The notes under the pieces are model-generated. The model made no database searches, was not told the DNA's origin, and saw only the letters and a program-made list of their open reading frames with translations. From assembly GCF_028372415.1 (NCBI RefSeq), contig NC_092878.1:24185403-24249402 (forward strand): 64,000 nucleotides of DNA. Direction: 5' to 3'. The stretch is from Notamacropus eugenii (lineage: Eukaryota > Chordata > Mammalia > Diprotodontia > Macropodidae). The position numbers and the translations under genes were made by a program. Of this stretch, positions 31,384 to 40,470 are shown in pieces (positions within the stretch are counted from its first letter, which is position 1; each line of letters begins with the position of its first letter).

Positions 31384-31850
31384 ATAGTTGACATTTATAG
31401 AGAGCATAAAGGTTTGCAAAGAATTTTATAAAATCAGCTCATTTGATCTTCACAAAAGTCTTGTGATGTTGGTGTTCTTTGTTGTCATTGTCCAGTTGTG
31501 TCTGACTCTTCATGACCCCATGGACTGTACAGTCCATGGGGTTTTCTTGGTCAAGATACTAGAGTGGTTTATCATTTTCTTCTCCAGTGAATTAAGGCAA
31601 ACAGGGGGTCAAATGACTTACGCCAAGTAAGTGTCTGGAGCCATATTTGACTTAAGTTCTCCCTAACTCCAGGTCCAATGCTATGTTCACTGAGCCACCA
31701 AGGTGCCTAAGTGCTCTTTTCATCCCCATTTTATAGATGAGAAAATTGAGCCTCAGATTAAGTGACTTGCCCAAGGTTATATAACTAGTAAGTATCAGAG
31801 GCAGTATTTAAACCTTGATTGATCTCAGCTCCCACATAGCTTCAAAACAT
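31384..31850 (-). repeat. MIR-type CORE-SINE, antisense, split by a SINE
   Basis: The left part (31384-31477) runs to 'tgatgttggtgttctttg'. The right part (31709-31850) resumes 'taagtgctcttttcatcccc' and continues to 'ccaaggttatataactagta'. The repeated gtg(t/c)tcttt at the break is a probable target-site duplication. Confidence 0.7.
31478..31708 (-). mobile_element. MAR1-type CORE-SINE, antisense, inserted in MIR
   Basis: 'tcattgtccagttgtgtctg', 'actagagtggtttatcattt' and 'gagccaccaaggtgcct' mark an antisense copy. Its BovB-like tail holds a perfect 26-base palindrome at 31516-31541 (half-site ccccatggactgt). Confidence 0.8.
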
Positions 31851-31854
31851 TTTC

Positions 31855-31976
31855 TTTTCTTTTCTTCTGATTTCCTTCCGTTCCCTTCCCTTCCCTTCCC
31901 TTCCTTTCCCTTCCCTTCCCTTCCCTTCCCTTCCCTTCCCTTCCCTTCCCTTCCCTTCTCTTTTTCTTCCTTTTTC
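31855..31976. repeat. (CCCTT)n pentanucleotide microsatellite
   Basis: About 80 bases of tandem ttccc at 31876-31958 within a longer pyrimidine tract. It sits at the 3' side of the antisense 7SL copy, where the poly(A) tail of a retroposed RNA would be. It probably grew from that tail. Confidence 0.9.
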
Positions 31977-31978
31977 TT

Positions 31979-32270
31979 TCTCTGGGTTTCTCTAATTTAC
32001 CCAGACTGGAAGTGCAGGGGATGCTCACAGGCTTGATCCAGTTACTGATTGACAAGAAAGTTTTAACCTGGTGAAACTGACCTGGTTAACCTGGTCAATT
32101 CACCTGTTCTTACATAGCCTCATGGGCTTCCAGGGGTTCACCCTATTGGTGACAGACTTAATGTAGACCCTTGGTTATCTTTAGCCCTCAGCTCACAACA
32201 GCCAAACTAAGCCATCACCCAGCCTCAGCCTCTCCAGTAGCAGGAATAGCATGTGCCAAAACACCAAAGA
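31979..32270 (-). pseudogene. RN7SL pseudogene: 7SL (SRP) RNA retropseudogene, near full length
   Basis: 7SL RNA is the scaffold of the cytosolic signal recognition particle. Read in antisense, the order of 7SL is followed over its whole length (~290 nt): 'acccagactggaagtgcag' near the 3' end, 'gctcacaggcttgatccagt', 'aagttttaacctgg', 'ggtgacagacttaatgtaga', and 'cacccagcctcagcctctcc' with 'gcatgtgcc' at the 5' end. Many substitutions and a small insertion make it non-functional. The pyrimidine microsatellite on its 3' side fits a decayed poly(A) tail, so it is most likely an L1-mediated retrocopy. I recognise the order of conserved blocks but cannot give an alignment score. Confidence 0.8.
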
Positions 32271-32299
32271 TTATTTTATTTTACCAAGAAGAATAAATC

Positions 32300-32410
32300 T
32301 GATTTCTAGGCCACTCTAGGTCCATATCATATGGGAGGATAGCCATCATGTAGCCCTCTAAATCTTTTTCTCCAGAATAAATATCTTAATTCTTTCAAAT
32401 CAATATTTGA
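32300..32410 (-). repeat. CR1/L3-type LINE 3' fragment, antisense
   Basis: The complement of 'gatagccatcatgtagccct' and 'ctttttctccagaataaat' matches the same CR1/L3 segment seen forward at 30831-30925. Confidence 0.55.
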
Positions 32411-32449
32411 TGCCTGGCAGGTAAATCTCTAATCTCTTCTAGTGTTTAG

Positions 32450-32522
32450 TCAAGCCATCAACCATTTATTAAGTGCTTATTGTATTAAAACGGGGATACA
32501 AAGAAAGATATGTTTGTCTCTT
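32450..32522 (+). repeat. Ancient dispersed repeat fragment
   Basis: 'aaccatttattaagtgctta' with ggggatacaaagaaag. Same family as 1-115 and 52130. Confidence 0.45.
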
Positions 32523-32557
32523 AACATTTTGTAGACAGTACTGTTATGTATATTTTG

Positions 32558-32806
32558 CTGTGTGGCTAAGCTGTGTACCAGGCCTGGAGTCAGGAGAACT
32601 CATCTTCCTGAATTCAAACCTGGCCTCTGACACTTACTAGCTGTGTAACCCTGGGCAAATCGCTTAACTGTGTTTTTCTCAGTTTCCTCATCTATAAAAT
32701 ATGCTGGAGAAGGAAATAGCAAGCCACTTTAGTATCTGTGCCAAGAAATCCCAAAATGGAGTCACAAAGAGTGGAAAACAATTGAACAACCACAGCAACA
32801 AAACCA
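32558..32806 (+). mobile_element. MAR1-type CORE-SINE
   Basis: 'ccaggcctggagtcaggaga', 'ctagctgtgtaaccctgggc', 'gaaggaaatagcaagccact' and 'caattgaacaaccacagcaa'. The first ~15 bases of the head are diverged. Confidence 0.82.
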
Positions 32807-32809
32807 AAT

Positions 32810-32940
32810 CTGGGACAGAGGCCATACTTTTGAATCATTTATATCCCAATACCTATGATAGTACCCCTGTCAGAATGGGTAGATATTTGCAGGGTGATGA
32901 ACCCTAATGAATGGCTTTGGAAAAGAGGACTTTCTTTGAT
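32810..32940 (+). repeat. L2 LINE 3' fragment
   Basis: 'atatcccaatacctatgata' and 'ccctaatgaatggctttgg' resemble a decayed L2 terminus. Confidence 0.35.
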
Positions 32941-32994
32941 GGAGAGTAGAAATATAGCTCTAATGAGTCTATGGTCTTTTACCACACTGTTTCA

Positions 32995-33146
32995 TTGTGG
33001 CCATGTAGTTCAGTGGAAAGAAATCTGGATTTGGAGCCAGAGACCTGAGTTCCAATCCCAGCTGGGACTGTGGACCTTAGGAAAATGATTTACCTACTCT
33101 GGACCATAGATTTCTCATCTATAAAATGATGGGGCAGGACTAGAGC
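32995..33146 (+). repeat. MIR-type CORE-SINE, left part
   Basis: 'ggatttggagccagagacct', 'gacctgagttccaatcccag' and 'aaaatgatggggcaggacta' up to the octamer gactagag (33138-33145). It resumes at 33627. Confidence 0.75.
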
Positions 33147-33151
33147 TATGG

Positions 33152-33396
33152 TTGCTGTATGATCATATTTGACTCTATGTGATCCCATTTGAGATTTTCT
33201 TAGCAAAGACACTGAAGTAGTTTGCCGTTTCCTTCTCCAGATCATTTTACAAATGAGGAAACAGAGGCACACAGGGTTAAGTGACTTGCCCTGGGTCACC
33301 CAGCTAGTAAGTGTTTGAGACTGGATTAGAACTCAGAGAGATGAGTCTTCCTGACTCCAGACCTCAAGTTCTATCCACTGCACCACCTAGCTGTCC
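33152..33396 (-). mobile_element. MAR1-type CORE-SINE, antisense, inserted at a hAT end
   Basis: Full antisense copy from 'ttgctgtatgatcatatttg' to 'ccacctagctgtcc'. Flanks ctagagctatgg (33140-33151) and ctagagcaatgg (33397-33408) match at 11 of 12. The duplicated segment includes the first six bases of the hAT element, so this SINE is younger than the hAT. Confidence 0.88.
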
Positions 33397-33402
33397 CTAG
33401 AG

Positions 33403-33626
33403 CAATGGTGTCAAACTGAAATAGAAATGAGCACCAGTAAACCACGTATAAAGGTCCTTGTGGGCCTCATATTGACTTAGTTTTGAAACGTAATATTACC
33501 TCTATTAATTTATTGTGTTTTTAATTATTTTGTTAAATATTTTCCAATTATATTTTGATGTAGTTCAAGTGTACTTGGGAGTGATGAGGGTCTCATGATG
33601 CCTGTGGATTATACTTGTCATCTCTG
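33403..33626. mobile_element. hAT-type nonautonomous element in MIR, perfect 8-bp TSD
   Basis: Ends 'caatggtgtcaaactg' and 'acttgtcatctctg' match the copies at 11584 and 15131. The right flank gactagag (33627-33634) equals 33138-33145, the MIR sequence left of the SINE. With the SINE removed this is a perfect 8-bp hAT duplication. Confidence 0.8.
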
Positions 33627-33692
33627 GACTAGAGGATTTCTAAAGTTCCGTCCCCAACTCTAAATTTGTGATTTTCTCCATACAAAGAAGCG
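33627..33692 (+). repeat. MIR-type CORE-SINE, right part
   Basis: 'gactagaggatttctaaagt' then 'tctaaatttgtgattttc' completes the MIR begun at 32995. Confidence 0.75.
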
Positions 33693-34085
33693 AGGATTAG
33701 GCTGGAAGAAAATGGATGATCCAAGGCTCTTAGGGGAATTCATACAAGCAGTGCTTTTTTCATTTTAAATTTAAATTTTTAATTTTATCTTTTCTTTTAA
33801 TAAAGGAGGGGAAAAACTTTACTTTGTGCACACTAATCACTTACAGAACTCCAAGAACTTTCCATATATGTTACTTGCATAGCATTTTTTGTGAATTAGG
33901 TATGAGATACTCCATTAATTTTTACGAGCGGAAACAGAGCCTTAGTGGTCAAACATAAAAAAAGGATGGTGGGTAATTTTGGGCAATTTTGTACTTCCTT
34001 GAACTATCCAAAGAGTATTTATTAATTTAAATTAACCGAATAAAGGCCTCAATTCTCAAATATACTTTGTGTGTTTAGACTTGAA
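33693..34085. other. Repeat-poor AT-rich stretch
   Basis: Nothing recognised on either strand. Confidence 0.35.
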
Positions 34086-34089
34086 AGAC

Positions 34090-34240
34090 AGTTTGATTTA
34101 GTTGAAGAGCTCTGATTTTGAGAGTCAGGATACTTATATTTAAGCCCTTTGATTCATTAGATAATAAGCTATGGGGCACTGGGTAGCATTGTTTAATGCG
34201 CTTTAGTTTCTTCATTGTAAAATCAATAATACTTGCATTA
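34090..34240 (+). repeat. MIR-type fragment
   Basis: 'gattttgagagtcaggatac' and 'cgctttagtttcttcattg' in MIR order with loss in the middle. Confidence 0.45.
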
Positions 34241-34454
34241 GCCTTCTCAAGTGACTAGGTTTGTTTTTTTGGGAGAAAATACATTTGGGCTTTTAAATGT
34301 CAAATAAGTACTTTAAGTGTCAAATAAATGTGTCATTATCCTTGTGGAAATGAAGTGGTTAAAATGATCTACCCAAGTGGTTAAAATCTAGGCAATGGCA
34401 AACTGGGACCCAAATAGAGAAGGTCTTCTTAATCCCAGTGTAGTGCTCTATCAA

Positions 34455-34548
34455 CTAACTGTCTGTTGACCCCTCAAGGACCAGCTAAAATCTCACCATC
34501 TGCAGGAAACATTTCCATATCTTCCTTTATTTTACTGCTTTTTCTCTA
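34455..34548 (+). repeat. L2 LINE fragment
   Basis: 'caaggaccagctaaaatctc' and 'ggaaacatttccatatcttc' resemble the L2 segment upstream of its terminus. Confidence 0.45.
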
Positions 34549-34769
34549 GGAAAGGGAAGACCCTCAGGGTTCCTGGATAAAAGAGAAACAATTACTATTT
34601 AGTAATTACATTCACTCTGTGTTAGGTGAGTGGGGGCTTGTTGTCCAGTCTATGAGCTCCAGAGTGAATTGGGATTAAGGCTTGATCTTTGAGCAAGAGA
34701 TGTAGCCAGTAAACCCAAAGGAAAAAAGGCAGCTTTTGGCCATGGAGTGTACCTTCCTCCAGGTAGAAC

Positions 34770-34868
34770 ACCAAAGGAGAGGAGAGGAGAGAAGAGAAGA
34801 GGAGAGGAGAAGAGAGGAGAGGAGAGGAGAGGAGAGGAGAGGAGAGGAGAGGAGAGGAGAGGAGAGAA
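34770..34868. repeat. (GGAGA)n microsatellite
   Basis: About 95 bases of gagag/ggaga units. Overlapping plus frames rich in E, R and G are artefacts. Confidence 0.95.
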
Positions 34869-34886
34869 GCTGCTACTTATTCACAG

Positions 34887-35264
34887 GTTGTGTTTGTCCT
34901 TTGTTTTCAAAGAGGACCATGGCATCAGGATGATGACATGACTCACAGTTGACTTTGATTTGAGTGAGGGAGGACTGTGTAAAGTCACCAATCTCAAAAC
35001 CTATTCACCAAATGGGTGTATCTCACTAAAGGTAAGAATGTGATAAGACCTTAGCCTGAAAGGGCCAGGGCCTCACACTGCATCCTGGGCCATCTCCAGT
35101 CATCCTGATGAATATCTGGTCACTGGACCCAGATGGCTCAGGAGAAGAAAGTGAGATTGCTGACCTTGCACAGCGAAGCCTCACTCAAATCAAAGTCAAT
35201 TGCAAGTCATGTCATCATCCTGATGTCATGGTCCTCTTTGAAAACAAAGGACAAACACTACGCA
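34887..35264. mobile_element. Inverted pair of SINE type C tails (hairpin)
   Basis: 34889-34970 is the reverse complement of 35186-35264 at roughly 95% over 80 bases ('ccatggcatcaggatgatga' against 'tcatcatcctgatgtcatgg'). The ~210-base loop holds the rest of a forward type C SINE ('gcatcctgggccatctccag', 'gatgaatatctggtcactgg', 'cctcactcaaatcaaagtca', 'aaaacaaaggacaaacac'). Both arms share 'tcatcatcctgatg', shorter than in the related SINE at 40095, so they look like copies of each other. Confidence 0.75.
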
Positions 35265-35458
35265 AGCTTTCTCTCGGATGATGATTTCCAATTCATCCTG
35301 TACATTGTTTGCACATAGTTGTTTGTGTATTCTCCTCCTCTACTAGATTGTGAGCTCTGATAGGTCAGGGCCTTGTCTTTCTTAGTATTCTCAGGGCTTA
35401 ACCTAGTGCCTGGCACACAGTTGGGGTCTAATAAAGGTTTATTGACTGATTGACTTAA
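35265..35458 (+). repeat. L2 LINE 3' end
   Basis: 'attgtgagctctgataggtc', 'agggccttgtctttcttagt', 'ctagtgcctggcacacagtt' and 'tctaataaaggtttattgac'. Confidence 0.75.
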
Positions 35459-35534
35459 TTTCTTTAGGAGAGCTGGATAGTTCTTTTGATGAGTCTTAAG
35501 TTATTATGAAAAACCCTAGATGGAGCCATAGAAA

Positions 35535-35800
35535 GAATACCTAACTTCCCTACTAAAGTGTTGGGTCATAGGACCTGAATTCAAATTCTTTTTCTACAAT
35601 TTATCACTTGTATGGCCTTGGGCACTAAACAAATTCACTTCTTTAGTGCCCATTATGCACCTGATACTTGTTTGCCTGTGTAATCTGAGGTTTATCACCT
35701 AACTTTCCTTGATTTCAATTTCTTCTTCTGGAAAACAGGGGGCTGGACTAGATGTCCAACTATCTGGAAGGTCCCTTTCAGACTTATGATCTTACATTCA
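35535..35800 (+). repeat. MIR-type CORE-SINE
   Basis: 'ggacctgaattcaaattctt', 'cttgtatggccttgggcact', 'gaaaacagggggctggacta' and 'gtccctttcagacttatgat', with extra sequence in the middle. Confidence 0.65.
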
Positions 35801-36235
35801 GCAAGTTCCTCACGTCAAACATCCTTTGGCCCCTTTTTGCCATGGGGACTTCTAAAATAGCACGAAAAGCACTGCCCTTTATTATTATTCCAGAGGTGGC
35901 AAGTGATTGGAGGTAATTACAGGGAGGGAGTTTGCCTGACAAAAGTACTTTTCACTGCCTGCTGCAGGGGGCTGTTTCCTTTCTGCATCAGCGACAACTT
36001 AATGGTTTGAAAAGAGGAATTCGGCCAAGGCAAATGACGCCTACTAATTTCCAACCTGGGCTTGATCCAGAAAGAATATTACAAAAGGGTTTTCGATTCT
36101 AGGGAGGATCCAAATATCTATGTTTGGTGCTGTGCCAAGTGAAATGAGCTGATCTCTACCCTTAGAGGCTTCTCAAGATAAAATGGACTAATGTAGATGG
36201 ATGCGACAAGGGACAGACCCATTAAAACAATACCA
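35801..36235. other. Repeat-poor segment, candidate conserved non-coding element
   Basis: 35880-36060 has no repeat match and a mixed, non-repetitive composition ('ggtaattacagggaggga', 'ctgcatcagcgacaacttaa', 'gccaaggcaaatgacgccta') including homeodomain-like TAATTA and TAAT cores. No open frame. Conservation is a guess that needs alignment. Confidence 0.35.
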
Positions 36236-36239
36236 ATAA

Positions 36240-36295
36240 TTTATTTTTATAGTACTTGATATTTTGCATAAATGATCTCATTTGAGGCTCATTCT
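36240..36295 (-). repeat. MIR-type fragment, antisense
   Basis: 'tttttatagtacttgatatt' and 'aaatgatctcatttgaggct' resemble the start of an antisense MIR. Confidence 0.4.
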
Positions 36296-36299
36296 CTTT

Positions 36300-36556
36300 G
36301 GCAACACCTTTTCCCCTCTGGTCTATTCCTTTGATTGGTGAGTTCATCTCTGACCTTCCCTTGGGGAAGCTTCCAAAAGTCATGTTCACTCCAAACGTGG
36401 TTCAACCCATGACTCTCTGACTTTTTTCTATCTCATTTACTCCCTCCTCTACATTTTTTAAGCTCTTTCCCCACAAGAATATAAGATCCTTGAGGGTAGA
36501 GGAAGTTTTTCTTTTTGCTTGTATCTGTATTCCCCACATGTAGCAGAGTGACTTCC
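36300..36556 (+). repeat. L2 LINE fragment interrupted by a SINE
   Basis: 'acaagaatataagatccttg', 'agggtagaggaagtttttct' and 'tatctgtattccccacatgt' are L2. The SINE at 36557 interrupts it and 'ctaccacttagcaaac' after 36812 may be its continuation. Confidence 0.65.
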
Positions 36557-36812
36557 ACGTTTTGCTGTTCAGTTGTTTCAGTCATATACAACTCTTTGTG
36601 ACTCCATTTAGGGTTTTTCTTGGAAAAGATACTAGAGTAGTTTGCCATTTCCTTCTCCAGCTCATTTTACAGATGAGGAAACTGAGGTCAACAGAATTAA
36701 ATGATTTGCCCAGGGACACAACTAGGTAGTGTCTGAGGCCACATTTAAACTCAGGAAGATGAGTCTTCCTGACTTCAGACCTGGCACTCTATCTACTGCA
36801 CCACCTAGCTGA
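36557..36812 (-). mobile_element. MAR1-type CORE-SINE, antisense
   Basis: 'tttgctgttcagttgtttca', 'gtagtttgccatttccttct', 'cattttacagatgaggaaac' and 'gcaccacctagctgaccc' give a complete antisense copy in an L2. Confidence 0.85.
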
Positions 36813-36844
36813 CCCATCTACCACTTAGCAAACGGCTAAATAAC

Positions 36845-37000
36845 TGTTGTTTCTTCCTCCCTCACTCCTTCCCTCCCTCCTTCCCTTCTTTCCTACCTAC
36901 CTTCCTTCCTTTCTTCCTTCCCTCCTTCCTTTTTTATCATCTATCTATCTATCTGTCTATCCATCTATATCTATCTATCTACCTATCTCTTAGTGTGTCT
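36845..37000. repeat. (CTTC)n / (CTAT)n microsatellite
   Basis: A ttcc/cctt tract to 36932, then ctat/tatc repeats to 36988. Confidence 0.9.
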
Positions 37001-37114
37001 ACTTGTCTTTCTGTCTCTACCCACATAAGGTGGGCACTATGGGATATTATCCTCCTCTCTTCACCCTTTGTTTCCCCACCTTTTGGGAGACTGACCCCAA
37101 GGTATTCTTCTGTC

Positions 37115-37192
37115 TCTTCTTCTGGCTCTAAGCTACAGATTATGTGCCAGTTCCTGGTACATGGGCGCTTAATGAATGCCTGTTCCCTTTCC
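37115..37192 (+). repeat. L2 LINE 3' end
   Basis: 'gccagttcctggtacatggg' and 'cgcttaatgaatgcctgttc'. Confidence 0.5.
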
Positions 37193-37544
37193 TCCTCTCC
37201 CCCTTTAGGGAAAGTTTCACTGAGGTGGTTGAACTCAGGCTTACTCTAGTACTTTTCAACTAGCTCAAAGGACTTCTGTAACATCTTTCAAAGAAGTTAC
37301 AAAAACCATCAATGGACCACCTACATTTACTCATCTCTTTCCCACTCACTCTTCCTTCTGTGTGACAGTGGGGTGCAGCTTCCAAATTAGCTCATGTGAA
37401 CTTTATGGCATTAGCATCAGACTGTTCAGATTAAGTATCACGTTCAGGTCTGGGAGCCATATCTAAGGAAGAACCTTGATGAGCCGAAGAAAATCTACAG
37501 CAGCCAACCACGAAGAAGAATTGAAATTTTGCCATGGAAGGTGA
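37193..37544. other. Repeat-poor sequence
   Basis: Nothing recognised on either strand. Confidence 0.35.
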
Positions 37545-37800
37545 ATCAACTGAAGGAACCAGGGGCTGTTTTAGCTTAAGAAGAGGGACATAGTCAGTGT
37601 CTTTAAATACCTAGAAAGGATTTCTCTATTCAAGAGGATTGGGTTTGACACCAGAGGGCAGAAGTTCCAGAGACACATTTCAGCTCAATGTAAGACAAAA
37701 TTTCCTAACAGTGATTGGTGTTCCAAAATATAACTGCCTGCTTGGAGAGAAGCATGTCCTTCAATTAGAGACTGTCTTGGATATTGTCTAATCCACATTA
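37545..37800 (+). repeat. CR1/L3-type LINE 3' fragment
   Basis: 'gtgtctttaaatacctagaa', 'acaccagagggcagaagttc', 'catttcagctcaatgtaaga' and 'aaaatttcctaacagtgatt' are characteristic CR1/L3 3' blocks. Confidence 0.7.
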
Positions 37801-38284
37801 TGGAGGTTAAGAGCAAGGCACCTCCATAATCTGGAAAATCTTTGTAAAATTGTTTGGCCTACCTTTTGGACCAGAGAAGTCTGAATTATTATGGTATTAA
37901 TTATGGTATTGTTATCGTGATATTATGGTAATAAAAGATAAAATATATTGATATTATGCAATACTATACATGTATTTAATACATTTTTGAGTTTCTAAAC
38001 TTTTTTTGTGTTGTTTGCTGGCCTTTGAGTGTCATCTGCAGCTCCTACAAAACTCCCTCCAAATTCCCATTTAATTTCTTTTGCCTACCAGCAATATATC
38101 AAAAACTTCATGGGGAAAGTGACAACATAGAAGGATAAGTGTAGGTGATTTGTGTTTCAGCTAAGAAACTAAACAAGTCAGCCTCTGAATAGAGCTGCCT
38201 CTAACCCTTCTCTGGGCCCAGGGAAAGCTATGAAAAACAAGTAGGACAAAAGAAGCCTGCAAAGCAGACTTGTAAGGATAAATC
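37801..38284. other. AT-rich, repeat-poor sequence
   Basis: 37880-37980 contains repeated attatggtatt-like units. No family recognised. Confidence 0.35.
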
Positions 38285-38440
38285 TGAGAGGCAGCATGGT
38301 ATAATTGATGTAAAGGGGACTTGGAGTCAGGAAGACCTGAGTCCAACTACCTACTCTGACACAAACTGGCTATGTGACTCTGGCCAAGTCACCCAATCTC
38401 CTAGTGCCCCAGGTGATTCTCTAAGAATCTGTTTACAGAG
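38285..38440 (+). repeat. Second-family CORE-SINE, 5' part
   Basis: 'ggcagcatggtataattgat', 'gacttggagtcaggaagacc' and 'ccaggtgattctctaagaat' match the second CORE-SINE family. Truncated before its 3' end. Confidence 0.6.
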
Positions 38441-38451
38441 CAGTAGGTAAT

Positions 38452-38708
38452 TAGGAGATAGCTAAGTGGTTCTGTGGATAGTGTGCTGGGCCTGGAGTCA
38501 GGAAGAGGCAAGTTCAAATCCAGCTTCAGATACTTACTAGCTATTTGACCTTGAGCAAGTCACTTAACCTGTTTCTTCATCAGTAAAAATGAGCTGGAGA
38601 ACAAAAAGGCAGACCACTCTAGTATCTTTGCCAAGAAAACCACAAATAGAGTCACAGAGAATCAGATATGACTGGATTGACCGCGCAGCATCAACATCAA
38701 CAAAAAAT
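38452..38708 (+). mobile_element. MAR1-type CORE-SINE
   Basis: 'gatagctaagtggttctgtg', 'gggcctggagtcaggaagag', 'tatctttgccaagaaaacca' and 'gcatcaacatcaacaaaaaa' give a full copy. Confidence 0.85.
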
Positions 38709-40081
38709 AATCAACATCGGGAGAATGAATTCCTTACTGGGAGCTCTCTTAGCCAATGGAATCACAAGTATTATGAAAAAAAAAGATAAATTTAGTTGGG
38801 GGTGTTTTTGTTGGGAGACAGAGACCCTAGGATATACCAAGGCCATTTTGCTGGAATGTGGCAACTGGGTGGCTTCCAGTTTTAACTGATAATTCTTGTA
38901 AATAAAGTGCTAAATTCAGTTATTTCTTTGCTGCTGAGTGTTGAAGTCCACTTGAATTTTATAGTCCTTGGACAAAGCTCCAGTTTATCCCAGTTATAGC
39001 TCTGCCTGTAAGTTACTTTTCCTTCCATATATGGGATTCTATGATTTCAACCATCGTTACCTGTCTAGTAGGGTGAGGAAATATATGTTTTCTGCAGCGA
39101 ATGGGTTCACCAGTTTCGTGTTCCAATCTCTGATGATGCACACATTGTGTAACCTAAGGGAGATTAAGAGGCTTCCTAGAAATCTACTCCTAGACTGGAA
39201 GTATGTCTCTTCTCAGGACGGGAAATTTTTATTTAGAGGAGAGAAACCGAGAAAGGTCCTGAGTTATTTCATAACACCAAGCCCTCATTCTAACCCGTGT
39301 TCCTGATAACAAAGCACAGGGATGGACCAATGTGTGTGCTGCTCATAAAGACCGAAAATGAGAGTCTTCCTTTGTCCTTGGGAGTGCACATTCCATTGTT
39401 GATCATTACGTGACTTGCCCTGGAATTCTAACTCTGGAATCCGTAGCTCTTTAGAAGTGGCTAAAAGTCATGGCTTTGCATGATGGCGGGAAGGTAGTGA
39501 TGGGGATTTCCACCCCTCTCACTCCCCCCTGCTCCCAACTCAGCAAAAGATTCCAAAGCACATTCCAGATGGCAACTGGACAACCAATGCATTAACTCTT
39601 TCTCTACTCACCTGACTATAGATCTGCTAGGGGTTCATTGGATTGAAAAGATTTTGTTTATATGTTTTTAAGGCTTGTTCTATTTTCTTTCTTTGACAAC
39701 AGGTGGGGCACCAAGTACAAAACGTTCTACTTTGGCCTTGCAAGATATAATAAAAATGCTTCTTTTCTAGTTTGGAAAATTGGAGTTGGTAATATGTTGG
39801 CACTAGATCAAACAGAAACAGCTAAAATGCCTTCAAATGAACCTTGTAATTCATTACGTGAAAACAATATAAGGAATAATAAAGCCAAATTCAATTGAGT
39901 GGGAGGGAGTTATTATAATAACTCAGGGACAGAATTTCAGGTTGAGATAGAATTTCATCTCTCTTAGTCAACAAGGTTTAAAGTCCTATATTCCTTAAAA
40001 ATATCTAGAAACATTTTAATGACATATTTTACTTATACTTCATTTTCAATTTTGAATGTGTCTCTCATTCCTCTACGCAGT
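38709..40081. other. Repeat-poor 1.37 kb
   Basis: No repeat recognised. Two plus frames occur (38968-39306, 112 codons; 39662-39898, 78 codons). The second has a polypyrimidine tract plus 'gacaacag' at 39703-39710 just before 'gtggggcaccaagtacaaaa', resembling a splice acceptor, but no donor or protein family supports an exon. Likely single-copy non-coding DNA. Confidence 0.4.
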
Positions 40082-40094
40082 GAGTCATTCCTTG

Positions 40095-40407
40095 GGGTAG
40101 CTAGGTGGTGCAGTAGATAGAATACCAGTGCAGAAGTCAGGAGTTCAAATCTCACTTCAAACACTTGACACTCACTAGCTGTGTGACCTTGGGCAAGTCA
40201 CTTAACCCCAATTGCCTCATCCTGGGTCATCTCCAGTCATCCTGATGTATATCTGGTCACTGGATTCAGATGACTCTGGAGGAGAAGTGAGGCTGGTGAC
40301 CTGCGCAGCCCTCCCTCACTCAAAACAAAGTCAAGTGCAAGTCATGTCATCATTTCTCGGATGGCATGTTCTTCTTCGGCAATGAAGGATGAACACACGA
40401 ACAAAAT
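40095..40407 (+). mobile_element. SINE type B (WSINE-like) with 13-bp TSD
   Basis: 'gggtagctaggtggtgcagt' head, 'cccaattgcctcatcctggg' switch point and 'ggcaatgaaggatgaacaca' end. Flanks gagtcattccttg (40082-40094) and gattcatcccttg (40408-40420) agree at 11 of 13. One of the better-preserved copies here. Confidence 0.85.
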
Positions 40408-40424
40408 GATTCATCCCTTGTAGC

Positions 40425-40470
40425 ATAAAAAAAAAAAAAGAAAGAAAGAAAAGAAAAGAAAAAAAAAGAG
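40425..40470. repeat. A-rich simple repeat
   Basis: An A13 run followed by gaaa/gaaaa units, just beyond the 3' duplication of the SINE. Confidence 0.8.

Noticed and set aside
31815-32055. F/P/S-rich plus frame and K/R/G-rich minus frame
   Set aside because: They run through the (CCCTT)n microsatellite and into the 7SL pseudogene.
34736-34941. Two overlapping E/R/G-rich plus frames
   Set aside because: Translations of the (GGAGA)n tract.
38968-39306. 112-codon plus frame as a possible exon
   Set aside because: Unrecognised, no convincing splice sites, and composition like the flanking DNA.
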